Assembly (NCBI RefSeq): GCF_030845195.1
Contig: NZ_CP132543.1
Coordinates: 1,133,501-1,197,500, forward strand
Source: Sanyastnella coralliicola
GTDB lineage: Bacteria; Bacteroidota; Bacteroidia; Flavobacteriales_D; Sanyastnellaceae
Direction: 5' to 3'
DNA: 64,000 nucleotides
Shown piece by piece: positions 41,367 to 48,503 of this stretch. The notes beneath the pieces were generated by a model, which made no database searches, was not told the origin of the DNA, and was given only the letters and a program-made list of their open reading frames with translations. The translations under genes and the position numbers were made by a program. Numbering within the stretch: the first letter of the stretch is position 1; every line of letters begins with the position of its first letter.

Positions 41367-42388
41367 GAGAGAACATGCCCAAGCCAACATCAGTCCTTAT
41401 TTCTCTAGCCATCATTGTGTTAGGGTTAGTTTATTTCAGTGAGATCATTTTTCCGCTGATTTTCGCAACCGTTGGGTGCCTGACCCTGGCACCTTGGGTG
41501 AGAAGTCTTAAGAAAAAAATGCCTGATATTCTCGGTGTGTTCATTGGTCTTCTCACTCCAATGAGCGTTATTATTTTATTGGGATTCGGCTATTATCTAG
41601 CCATATCGGGAGTCATTTCTGACCTCCCAGATTTATCTGACCAAGCCAACGAAATTGTTGACGATGCCGGCGATAGTGTTGAGTCGACTATTGGAATGAA
41701 CGTTCCTTCTTTTCAAGAAATGAAGAGACAATCGAAAGATTTATTGGTTTCGGGTTCAAGTATTCTGACAGATACATTTAGTGCCTTTTCTGGGCTACTC
41801 TCTTTTCTTGCATTGATTCCAGTTTACATGTTTTTCATCCTTCGTTCTGAACAGAACTGGATCAGGTTTTTACAGATGCGTTTTGATCCTTATCGTGCTC
41901 AGAGAGAAATGGTGAAGCTTAAACTTTGTTCAGAGAAATTGCTTGCGTATTACAAAGGGCTGTCAATAATCATAATCATAGTGGCAATTATGAATACAGC
42001 AGGCTTATACCTTATTGGAGTCCCGCACAGTATCACCCTTGGTACTTTTAGCGCTTTGTTAATAGTGATTCCGTATGTAGGAGTTTTCATTGGGGGAGTA
42101 CTTCCCGTAATTATTGCCATTGTAACTGGAGAAACTTATGCCACAGGCCTTTATGTCATTGGATGGTACGCTCTTGTTCAATTCCTTGAAGGAAACATCA
42201 TCACCCCTAAGCTGCTTGGCAATATGGTTGACTTAAATCCTCTAAGTCTCATTGTCTTTATGTTGATTGGGGGAAGTGTCGGAGGAATCCTTGGAATCTT
42301 TTTGGCAGCTCCGATATTACTAGTTATTAAAGTATATCTGAGTTATTCCTCTGGCTATCGATCTTGGTCCAGTTTGCTAGGAAATTGA
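41363..42388 (+). CDS. AI-2E family transporter (PerM-type)
   Basis: A 341-residue protein with about eight membrane segments and the AI-2E/PerM layout: an early LTPMSVIILLGFGYYLAIS, a periplasmic helical region (SDLPDLSDQANEIVDDAGDS), and the late ITLGTFSALLIVIPYVGVFIGG and FLEGNIITPKLLGNMVDLNPL, the family signature. Members have been linked to quorum signal export, osmotic stress or sodium export; which applies here is open. GTG at 41363 overlaps the previous stop; ATG at 41375 is the alternative start. Confidence 0.88.
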   Translation: MRENMPKPTSVLISLAIIVLGLVYFSEIIFPLIFATVGCLTLAPWVRSLKKKMPDILGVFIGLLTPMSVIILLGFGYYLAISGVISDLPDLSDQANEIVDDAGDSVESTIGMNVPSFQEMKRQSKDLLVSGSSILTDTFSAFSGLLSFLALIPVYMFFILRSEQNWIRFLQMRFDPYRAQREMVKLKLCSEKLLAYYKGLSIIIIIVAIMNTAGLYLIGVPHSITLGTFSALLIVIPYVGVFIGGVLPVIIAIVTGETYATGLYVIGWYALVQFLEGNIITPKLLGNMVDLNPLSLIVFMLIGGSVGGILGIFLAAPILLVIKVYLSYSSGYRSWSSLLGN

Positions 42389-42389
42389 T

Positions 42390-43439
42390 TTATTCTCCTC
42401 TTTTGAAATCGACTGAATCGTCAATGCCTCTTTCCAGTGGTTCGATGTATGCATTTGCCAAAGTCGCACCCAGTGCGCGCCAAATATTACCATCCGCACT
42501 TGTTACTTTTCCCGAGACGGGTAATTTAGTTGCGAGTTGATCTAAACGTTGATTCGTAATTGGTTCTTTCGCCGCCCCAATAAGTAGATTCCATAGTCCA
42601 TTTAAAAAAGACTGCTGAAAATCTTCTTTTTGAAGAACATCTACATCTCTTAGTAGTGGTTTGACGTATCCAGACAAAACACTATCCTTGATAGAAGCTT
42701 CTGAATATAAATCTAAGGAGCCTTGCGACAAGTCGATATTCAAATGACGTTCGAATGAGGGATTAAAGGCAGTAAGATCAGTTCCTTCATATGAAAATGA
42801 TAAGTCAACATCAGGAATCGACTTGAGAAGATTAGCATCGGCTTGGATAGAGATCCAACCTCCACCTTGTGATATTCCATTAATAGACAAGGAAGAAGGT
42901 AAAACTGAAGATTGTTCGACTGTAGCTAAATTGGTCGCGTACAATTGTAGAGAGTCTACAAAGACGTCAATTTCAGAGTCTCCAGTTCGATCGAAAAAGT
43001 CAAATCGACCATCGGTAACATTTACCTGATTCATCGTTATGACACCTATGTCTTTGACAATCTCCACCCAGTTCAGTGTTGTATCAACATTTAATTCTGC
43101 TGAATCACCAATTAATTCAATGTTGAGTTGTGGGTTAACTAAATTCAGCTCGCCAACGAAATGGCCTTCAAGAAGTGGTCTCCATTGCATCTGTACTTTC
43201 GTTGATGGAAGGTCTGCTAACGGGCGATTAAACTCTTGGTCATCAACCATCAGTTTCATGTCGTAAATATGTACTGACGTAGTGAAAACATTGACGTCTA
43301 CATCTTCGATTTCTCCGTAATAACCGTCAATGTTATCTAGTTCGGAATTTAGATACCACAAGACAATCGGGTCGAGCGCAAAAAATAAGATGGCCAAGAT
43401 GGCCAGTATGATTAGGGATGTTCGTTTAATTTTCTTCAT
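42390..43439 (-). CDS. AsmA/DUF748-like envelope protein
   Basis: A 349-residue protein with one N-terminal membrane segment (SLIILAILAILFFALDPIVL) and a beta-rich periplasmic domain with the AsmA/DUF748-type patterns (ADLPSTKVQMQWRPLLEGHF; GELNLVNPQLNIEL; INGISQGGGWISIQADANL). AsmA-like proteins move lipids between membranes; membership here is inferred from pattern. The end (GATLANAYIEPLERGIDDSV) is unlike AsmA. Its start overlaps the YihY stop (ATGA). Confidence 0.6.
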   Translation of the reverse strand: MKKIKRTSLIILAILAILFFALDPIVLWYLNSELDNIDGYYGEIEDVDVNVFTTSVHIYDMKLMVDDQEFNRPLADLPSTKVQMQWRPLLEGHFVGELNLVNPQLNIELIGDSAELNVDTTLNWVEIVKDIGVITMNQVNVTDGRFDFFDRTGDSEIDVFVDSLQLYATNLATVEQSSVLPSSLSINGISQGGGWISIQADANLLKSIPDVDLSFSYEGTDLTAFNPSFERHLNIDLSQGSLDLYSEASIKDSVLSGYVKPLLRDVDVLQKEDFQQSFLNGLWNLLIGAAKEPITNQRLDQLATKLPVSGKVTSADGNIWRALGATLANAYIEPLERGIDDSVDFKRGE

Positions 43440-44347
43440 TTGATGGAGGATTGTTCAACTGCGGATACTTCTTTTCTGACATATTTGATTGCATATTTTG
43501 AAGGGGACACTCCACCATACGATTGTTGAAGAACTTCGGTGATTTTTCCGCCGACGAGCAAAATGAATGACGTGTAATAGACCCATATCAGGAGGAGGAC
43601 AATGGAGCCTGCAGCACCATAAACACTACCTAAGTCATTCGTAGTTAGGTACCAAGAGATTAAATATTTACCACCGGTAAACAATGTAGCTGTTGCTAGA
43701 CCTCCGAACAGAGCGTTCCTCATTGATACTTTGGCATCAGGTAAAACCCGGAATACAGCTGTGAATAACGCGGCATTCAACAGAATACCTATCACTAACT
43801 GCGTTAAAGTGGCCATGTGTACTACCCAGGTTTCTTGGGTCGTCAAATAATCATGGAATACAAGCAATAATCCTTCTACTGCTAATGAGAAGATCATAAG
43901 TAGCCCAAGAGTTAATACGATACCGAAGGAGAATAAACGATCCAGGAAAATTTTCAAGAAACCGGAACTTGGAGAAGGTTTGACATTCCAAATTCTATTT
44001 AATCCACTCTGAACAGCTCCAAAAATAGTTGTAGACCCAATCAACAGAGTCCCCAAACCAATGATGGAGACGGTGCCTTGATCGTCTGTTTGAATCGTGG
44101 TAAGAATAGAATCGAATGAAGCTGTGAAATCGAATCCTAGAATCCCTGAGAATTCTGTACGTATATAAGATCGAATCTGCTCCTTGTCTAGCAGCAATCC
44201 GGCCCCTTCAATAACGAAGAAGAGAATTGCTGGTAGACTGAACAGAGTGTAAAAAGCTATCGAAGAACTATAGGCGAATGGTTCTGCAGAAAAGAACTCT
44301 TCGAACCATCGTTTAACCGTTGTCCATATTTGTCGAAGCTTTTTCAA
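43436..44347 (-). CDS. YihY/virulence factor BrkB family protein
   Basis: A 303-residue membrane protein with six hydrophobic segments. Family patterns: FAYSSSIAFYTLFSLPAILF near the start, GSTTIFGAVQSGLNRIWNVKP, RVLPDAKVSMRNALFGG and YGAAGSIVLLLIWVYYTSFI. BrkB/YihY proteins are widespread with unclear biochemistry; earlier RNase BN assignments were wrong for this family. Middle gene of a ytxH-yihY-AsmA-like operon. Confidence 0.9.
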   Translation of the reverse strand: MKKLRQIWTTVKRWFEEFFSAEPFAYSSSIAFYTLFSLPAILFFVIEGAGLLLDKEQIRSYIRTEFSGILGFDFTASFDSILTTIQTDDQGTVSIIGLGTLLIGSTTIFGAVQSGLNRIWNVKPSPSSGFLKIFLDRLFSFGIVLTLGLLMIFSLAVEGLLLVFHDYLTTQETWVVHMATLTQLVIGILLNAALFTAVFRVLPDAKVSMRNALFGGLATATLFTGGKYLISWYLTTNDLGSVYGAAGSIVLLLIWVYYTSFILLVGGKITEVLQQSYGGVSPSKYAIKYVRKEVSAVEQSSIK

Positions 44348-44356
44348 ATCGCCTTG

Positions 44357-44584
44357 TTATGCAGCGTGAGCCTCATCGACACGCTGTTTGATTTCTTCAG
44401 CGACGTCATGCCCTTTTTTTACTACTTGGTCTTTGATTTCACTGAGAGTTTCTTTCGCTTCATCAACTTTGTTAGCGATTTTTTTTCGCGTGTTTTTACC
44501 GCTGTCTGGGGCGACCAGAATTCCAGTTACTAATCCTGCTACGGCTCCTGCTACGGCCCCTACTAATACATCTTTCGTTTTCAT
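44357..44584 (-). CDS. YtxH-domain general stress protein
   Basis: About 75 residues from the ATG at 44584 (the frame is open to 44632). MKTKDVLVGAVAGAVAGLVT begins a membrane or glycine-rich segment, then GILVAPDSGKNTRKKIANKV is the YtxH signature, followed by a helical tail (EAKETLSEIKDQVVKKGHDV). Similar to Gram-positive general-stress protein YtxH. First gene of the operon with yihY; a -24/-12-like element lies 25 bases upstream. Confidence 0.85.
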   Translation of the reverse strand: MKTKDVLVGAVAGAVAGLVTGILVAPDSGKNTRKKIANKVDEAKETLSEIKDQVVKKGHDVAEEIKQRVDEAHAA

Positions 44585-44608
44585 ATAATTTGTTTTTGGT
44601 ACTCTTAT

Positions 44609-44624
44609 CGCGATGATTGTTCCA
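44609..44624 (-). promoter_or_regulatory. Possible sigma-54 (-24/-12) promoter of ytxH
   Basis: On the minus strand TGGAACAATCATCGCG, with GG and GC at the exact -24/-12 spacing (TGGCAC-N5-TTGC consensus, two mismatches). About 25 bases before the ytxH ATG. A sigma-54 activator is encoded 10 kb away. Found by eye; may be chance. Confidence 0.3.
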
Positions 44625-44735
44625 AAAATCATTTTGGTTGTAACGCGTTGTCAAAGAGTTGATTATGTGAAAAGATGAGTGCGGGCTGGAGAGTTCGTTA
44701 TGTGTAAATTCTACTCAATATGTAGAAGAGTCTCC

Positions 44736-45710
44736 TTACTCATTGCTGTGTAAAGGTGAAGAGAGCACTAGATCAATTGTCAAGGGAAAGTGGTCACTAC
44801 CGTTATTCTTGCCAATTGATAAGTCCTTTAAAGTAAAATGATCACTTACAAAGATATGGTCTAATGGGAAGCGACAGATTGGCCACCGCGCATGGAATGT
44901 TTTGAACATCCCACGTCCTACACGTGGGTCCTTCAACCCAGACTTTTTCTTGAACCATCTAGTAGATCTGCTCCAGGCTACATCATTTAGATCGCCGCAA
45001 ACAATGGTTGGTGAGGTTTGTGTTTCAATTTTCAGAGCGGCCAAGTGAAGTTCAGAATCTCTTTCTCTAGATGTTTCATTCTGTGTTGGACTTGGAGGTG
45101 CAGGATGAAGAAATATACCGCGGATCAGGTTTTTATTCCATTCAAAATCAGCAAAAATGCTCGGAACATCCTGCTCAACCAAAAATTGGATTTCAGAATG
45201 TGTGATGGGTATTTTAGAGTACAGTGCAATACCATATGTATTTGCCAGAGGTAAAAGTTCCCGAAAAGGATGTAATGAAAGTTGCGGCTCAACAGCGGAT
45301 TTCCAATCTTCACTGTATTCAAGAAAAACGATAATGTCTGGATCAATCTGATTGAGTTGCTTCAGTACGCTGTCGTAGTCATCGTTTCCCATTTCAACAT
45401 TTGCACAGTAGATGCGTATCGATTCACTCATGACGTCCGCATCAGGTATTTCTGAACGAGACATTCTTGTGTAAGGGAAGATCCGATAGAAAGTCCAAAC
45501 TGTGATGAACAGTAGCATAATGACTGTCAGCCAGGTCATCCAATGGCTGAAACTACCTAACACTAGGGTTGTCACCAATTGAACTAAAGCTACAACCAAG
45601 ATTTGATGGTAAAGAAATTCTGGCACCCGAAAAATCCAATGTCTATTTCCGCTCAGCGAAAACAATACAGCTAGAAAGAGAATACAGGTTAGAGTGAATA
45701 GGATGGTCAT
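44736..45710 (-). CDS. Endonuclease/exonuclease/phosphatase family protein, membrane-anchored
   Basis: About 324 residues from the ATG at 45710 (TTG at 45722 also possible). Three N-terminal membrane segments (about 1-20, 34-55, 60-80) and then a DNase-I-like domain: IYCANVEMGNDDYDSVLKQL with the metal-binding Asn, FLEYSED with Glu, CGDLNDVAWSRSTRWF, and the late PLDHIFVSDHF and GSDHFPLTIDL. The active site faces the periplasm or exterior. Substrate (DNA, phosphoesters or lipids) unknown. Confidence 0.85.
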   Translation of the reverse strand: MTILFTLTCILFLAVLFSLSGNRHWIFRVPEFLYHQILVVALVQLVTTLVLGSFSHWMTWLTVIMLLFITVWTFYRIFPYTRMSRSEIPDADVMSESIRIYCANVEMGNDDYDSVLKQLNQIDPDIIVFLEYSEDWKSAVEPQLSLHPFRELLPLANTYGIALYSKIPITHSEIQFLVEQDVPSIFADFEWNKNLIRGIFLHPAPPSPTQNETSRERDSELHLAALKIETQTSPTIVCGDLNDVAWSRSTRWFKKKSGLKDPRVGRGMFKTFHARWPICRFPLDHIFVSDHFTLKDLSIGKNNGSDHFPLTIDLVLSSPLHSNE

Positions 45711-45852
45711 AGTTGTAGACAAACGTAAACAGAACTGTTGACTATTTCCACAGCGATTCCAGAATACTTGGAGTCGATGAGGGGCTTATCATCTGATTAT
45801 CAGCAAGGAAGAGGGTCTGGCTTGGATTGTGACTTGGTTTCAGAAAAAAGAT

Positions 45853-46278
45853 ATGCGAAACAACATCATTCCTAAGATTCTACTAATAGCCTTGGCCTTT
45901 TCTCTGGTAATGTGCGACAAATATGACGATGGTCCGGCAATCTCACTCATTTCTCGAACCGATAGAATAACCAACAATTGGGAAGTCTATCAAGCAAAAT
46001 CTGATGAAGAGAATGTCACGGATGAGTTTGATCAATATGAACTATTTATAAGATCAGACGGTACTTGTGAACTCCATGCTGAATATACATTTCTAGGTGT
46101 TGATTTCACCACTGAAACAGAAGGGTTCTGGTACTTCCGAGATTCAGATCAAAATGTGGAATTCGATTTCGACGATGATGACTTTGATGATCAATACGAG
46201 ATTCTTCGCCTAACCTCTGATGAACTTTGGTTACGTGACTTAGACGAAGCCCTTGAATTAAAATTAAACGAAATATGA
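45853..46278 (+). CDS. Lipocalin-like lipoprotein, first of a tandem pair
   Basis: About 141 residues from the ATG at 45853. Signal MRNNIIPKILLIALAFSLVMC with lipobox LVMC, followed by KYDDGPAISLISRTDRITNNW, then an acidic beta-rich part with WELFIRSDGT-like strands. It shares KYxxGPxISLxSxTxRxxNxW and the closing LELKLNEI/VELRLRPM with the next gene, so the two are tandem paralogues. The start pattern 'trititnnW' is that of lipocalin-like/DUF5004-type lipoproteins of Bacteroidota. Role unknown. Confidence 0.65.
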   Translation: MRNNIIPKILLIALAFSLVMCDKYDDGPAISLISRTDRITNNWEVYQAKSDEENVTDEFDQYELFIRSDGTCELHAEYTFLGVDFTTETEGFWYFRDSDQNVEFDFDDDDFDDQYEILRLTSDELWLRDLDEALELKLNEI

Positions 46279-46700
46279 AAACGAAGATTTTGAACTTACT
46301 GGTAATAGCCACAATTATGTTGTCGATTACCTCTTGTAGCAAATATGAAGAAGGACCGGTAATTAGCCTTCGATCGAAAACAGAGCGAGTAGCAAACACC
46401 TGGGTTATTGAAAAAGCTTATGACGGTGGTGAAGATGTCACCGACAATTACGACGAATATATCATTCAATTCCTCTCAAATGGTCAATCCAGTTTAGCAG
46501 CCATTTATGAATTAGGAAACATACAATTCGAATATGAAACTGATGGAACCTGGGAATTCGATAACAATAAAGAGAAAATCATTGTTGATTACGAAAACGA
46601 TGACGCAGATGGAACTTACCTCATTCTGAAACTCTATGAAGAAGAATTATGGTTGATTCAACAAGGTTCTGGAGTTGAATTAAGACTCCGACCGATGTAA
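46275..46700 (+). CDS. Lipocalin-like lipoprotein, second of a tandem pair
   Basis: A 141-residue lipoprotein (lipobox ITSC) starting four bases inside the previous gene's end (ATGA). KYEEGPVISLRSKTERVANTW and GTWEFDNNKEKIIVDYENDD match the previous paralogue position by position. Both have a lipocalin-like small beta-barrel layout. The pair's divergence in the middle suggests separate ligands. Bounded downstream by a terminator-like stem. Confidence 0.65.
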   Translation: MKTKILNLLVIATIMLSITSCSKYEEGPVISLRSKTERVANTWVIEKAYDGGEDVTDNYDEYIIQFLSNGQSSLAAIYELGNIQFEYETDGTWEFDNNKEKIIVDYENDDADGTYLILKLYEEELWLIQQGSGVELRLRPM

Positions 46701-46718
46701 TAGGTTAACACCCTCAAG

Positions 46719-46769
46719 AAAATCCCTTTTGGCAAGAATTAAGTACACTAAGCAGCCGAAAGGGATTTT
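46719..46769 (+). terminator. Terminator after the lipocalin-like pair
   Basis: AAAATCCCTTTTGGC (46719-46733) pairs with GCCGAAAGGGATTTTT (46754-46769), with one mismatch and a 20-base loop; T-rich downstream. Confidence 0.65.
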
Positions 46770-47187
46770 TCTTTTTCTAGCCGGTTCTTCCATACTTATA
46801 GAAGATCAAAGTAGGAATTAACCGCTAATTTCCGTGGAATATTCATTAGTCCTGAACCTCTGAAAGCAACTCATCAAAGAGAATACTGCAGTGACTCCTT
46901 GGTGCTGCTGAAGCACGAAAAATCAGTATAGGGGGCGTGAGATTTAAGACTAGTCTTCTTCATGATTAAGCCTGAATCTTCCATTGTCTTTTCACCTCTC
47001 TCAATTGGTTGATGATTAGTAAATCGCCAGTGGTAGAAGGAAAGCCATTCAGTCCAACCATAACCGTCTGACGGATTCTACAACTTGTTGTGAAATTTCT
47101 ACACTAATCACCACAGAACATGGAAAATAGCCACGGAAACCGGGGGTTCTAGAGATTGGTACAGTTTCTGAACTTTATTCTGTAGTT
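46770..47187. other. Non-coding gap before dps
   Basis: Over 400 bases with no ORF above about 20 codons that looks protein-like on either strand, no hairpin with T run, and none of the heptamer arrays that fill similar gaps outside the block. A weak -24/-12-like TGGTACAGTTTCTGA lies at 47157-47171, 17 bases before the dps ATG. A small RNA or long regulatory leader is possible, but nothing supports it directly. Confidence 0.4.
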
Positions 47188-47739
47188 ATGATAAAAGAAA
47201 TAATTACAGACAACGGCCAGTTGAAAAATGGCACAGAAACTAAGAAAGTTGAAAGACTCCGACCCCATGCTCTCATTGGATATCAAAAAGACCATGCGAA
47301 GAAATTGAGCGGGGCATTGAATGTGCTACTAGCGAACTACGCAGTACACTATCAAAAGCTACTTAATTTCCACTGGAACGTTAAAGGACCTGACTTCTTT
47401 GACGTCCATGAGAAGTTTGAACAAGAGTATAACAAGGCGAAAGAAATCATCGATGATGTTGCTGAACGTATTCGAATCTTCGGGATGAAGCCGATGAGTA
47501 CTATGAAGGCGTACCTCAACACAGCAAATATTCGTGAAGTCGAGTCGGATTTGACCTCAGACCAAATGATTGAGGAAATCTTATCAGATTACCAAATTCT
47601 TCTTGAAAGCCTTGTAGATGTTCTTGATACGGCCATAGAAATTGGTGACGGAGGAACGGAAGACTTAATGAAAGGATACATTAAATACGTAGAAAATAAC
47701 CACTGGATGTGGACTGCGTTCTCAACTAAAAACAAATAA
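47188..47739 (+). CDS. dps: Dps-family ferritin-like protein
   Basis: A 183-residue protein of the Dps family, which oxidises and stores iron and protects DNA in starvation and oxidative stress. The ferroxidase and hallmark motif is LLNFHWNVKGPDFFDVHEKF with further KEIIDDVAERIRIFG, giving the intersubunit His, Asp and Glu ligands. An N-terminal extension of about 35 residues is basic and may bind DNA. Two bases separate it from csbD, so they form an operon. Confidence 0.93.
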   Translation: MIKEIITDNGQLKNGTETKKVERLRPHALIGYQKDHAKKLSGALNVLLANYAVHYQKLLNFHWNVKGPDFFDVHEKFEQEYNKAKEIIDDVAERIRIFGMKPMSTMKAYLNTANIREVESDLTSDQMIEEILSDYQILLESLVDVLDTAIEIGDGGTEDLMKGYIKYVENNHWMWTAFSTKNK

Positions 47740-47740
47740 A

Positions 47741-47932
47741 ATGAACAATACACAAGTAGAAGCAAAATGGCAAATTGCCAAAGGGAAATTGAAACAGAAA
47801 TACGGTGATCTCATCGATGATGAAATCATGCGTGCTGAAGGTGCGACAGATGAAGTCATCGGGAAGCTCCGTGATAAACTAGGGAAATCAAAGGAAGAAC
47901 TTCGTAACGAGTTGAATACAATGTTAAAGTAA
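47741..47932 (+). CDS. CsbD-family stress protein
   Basis: A 63-residue CsbD-like protein: AKWQIAKGKLKQKYGDLIDD and EVIGKLRDKLGKSKEELRNE are the family pattern of paired helices. CsbD is a general-stress protein of unknown biochemistry. It follows dps by two bases, and its stop codon shares its last base with the first codon of the next reading frame. Confidence 0.9.
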   Translation: MNNTQVEAKWQIAKGKLKQKYGDLIDDEIMRAEGATDEVIGKLRDKLGKSKEELRNELNTMLK

Positions 47933-48342
47933 TTCCTAAGACCACCTTCTTCTCGCAAATCAAAATATTCGCCTTCCTCTTCATTCTCGGTTCTTTTGTA
48001 ATCGGTTGTCAGGGTAATGAAACCTCGGACGACAACTTAACTGAAAATACGGAGCTCAATGTTTTAGCTGATGCGAAACTTGAGTTGGAAGCTGAACTCG
48101 CTAAGATCAACGAAGAAATGCTACTCGCAGATTCCTTGAGGTATAATCGACTTGCTCCTTTCAGAGAACGAATTGAGCAGGGAATCAGCTCACTCGGTGA
48201 GCTGGAAGCCGAAATCCAGTCTTTACCTGATCCCACCAGACGAGATGGAATTCCTAAGGCTAGCGAACTCATCGACGAAATTGACAAAGATCTTGAAGAG
48301 ATGATGAAAGAGTACGAAAAACAAAATTTCGACATCAATTAA
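47932..48342 (+). CDS. Lipoprotein with an apparent non-canonical (ATT) start
   Basis: About 136 residues if translation starts at the ATT at 47932. The frame encodes a clear lipoprotein signal (KIFAFLFILGSFVIGC, Cys at residue 26), then an acidic stretch and a helical, Glu-rich domain (AELAKINEEMLLADSLRYNR). No ATG, GTG or TTG lies between the csbD stop and the lipobox; candidates are ATT 47932, ATC 47959 and ATA 47965. The first in-frame TTG (48085) lies after the signal and would yield a protein without one. Probably the third gene of the dps-csbD operon. Low certainty on the start only. Confidence 0.55.
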   Translation: MPKTTFFSQIKIFAFLFILGSFVIGCQGNETSDDNLTENTELNVLADAKLELEAELAKINEEMLLADSLRYNRLAPFRERIEQGISSLGELEAEIQSLPDPTRRDGIPKASELIDEIDKDLEEMMKEYEKQNFDIN

Positions 48343-48366
48343 TGGGTATGGATGTCAGGATGAATC

Positions 48367-48388
48367 GGGCCACAATTGTGGCCCTTTT
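48367..48388 (+). terminator. Terminator of the dps-csbD-lipoprotein operon
   Basis: GGGCCACAATTGTGGCCC (48367-48384), perfect 18-bp palindrome, then TTTT. About 25 bases past the stop at 48342, marking the right end of the AT-rich block. Confidence 0.85.
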
Positions 48389-48503
48389 CTATTTCCATCA
48401 AATTGTGCGAAAGAACCAAGCAATTGCTGAATAGATCCGGACCAATCGAAAAGTTTGCACCCCTCACCGAACTTCCTCAACTTCGCCGTGAAAAATTTAA
48501 ACT

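Noticed and set aside
29830-47120. Recurring TTCCACAG / ACCACAG near gene starts (about 29831, 40646, 40671, 45746, 47110)
   Set aside because: Short, positions relative to starts vary, and strand is inconsistent; could be chance at this composition.
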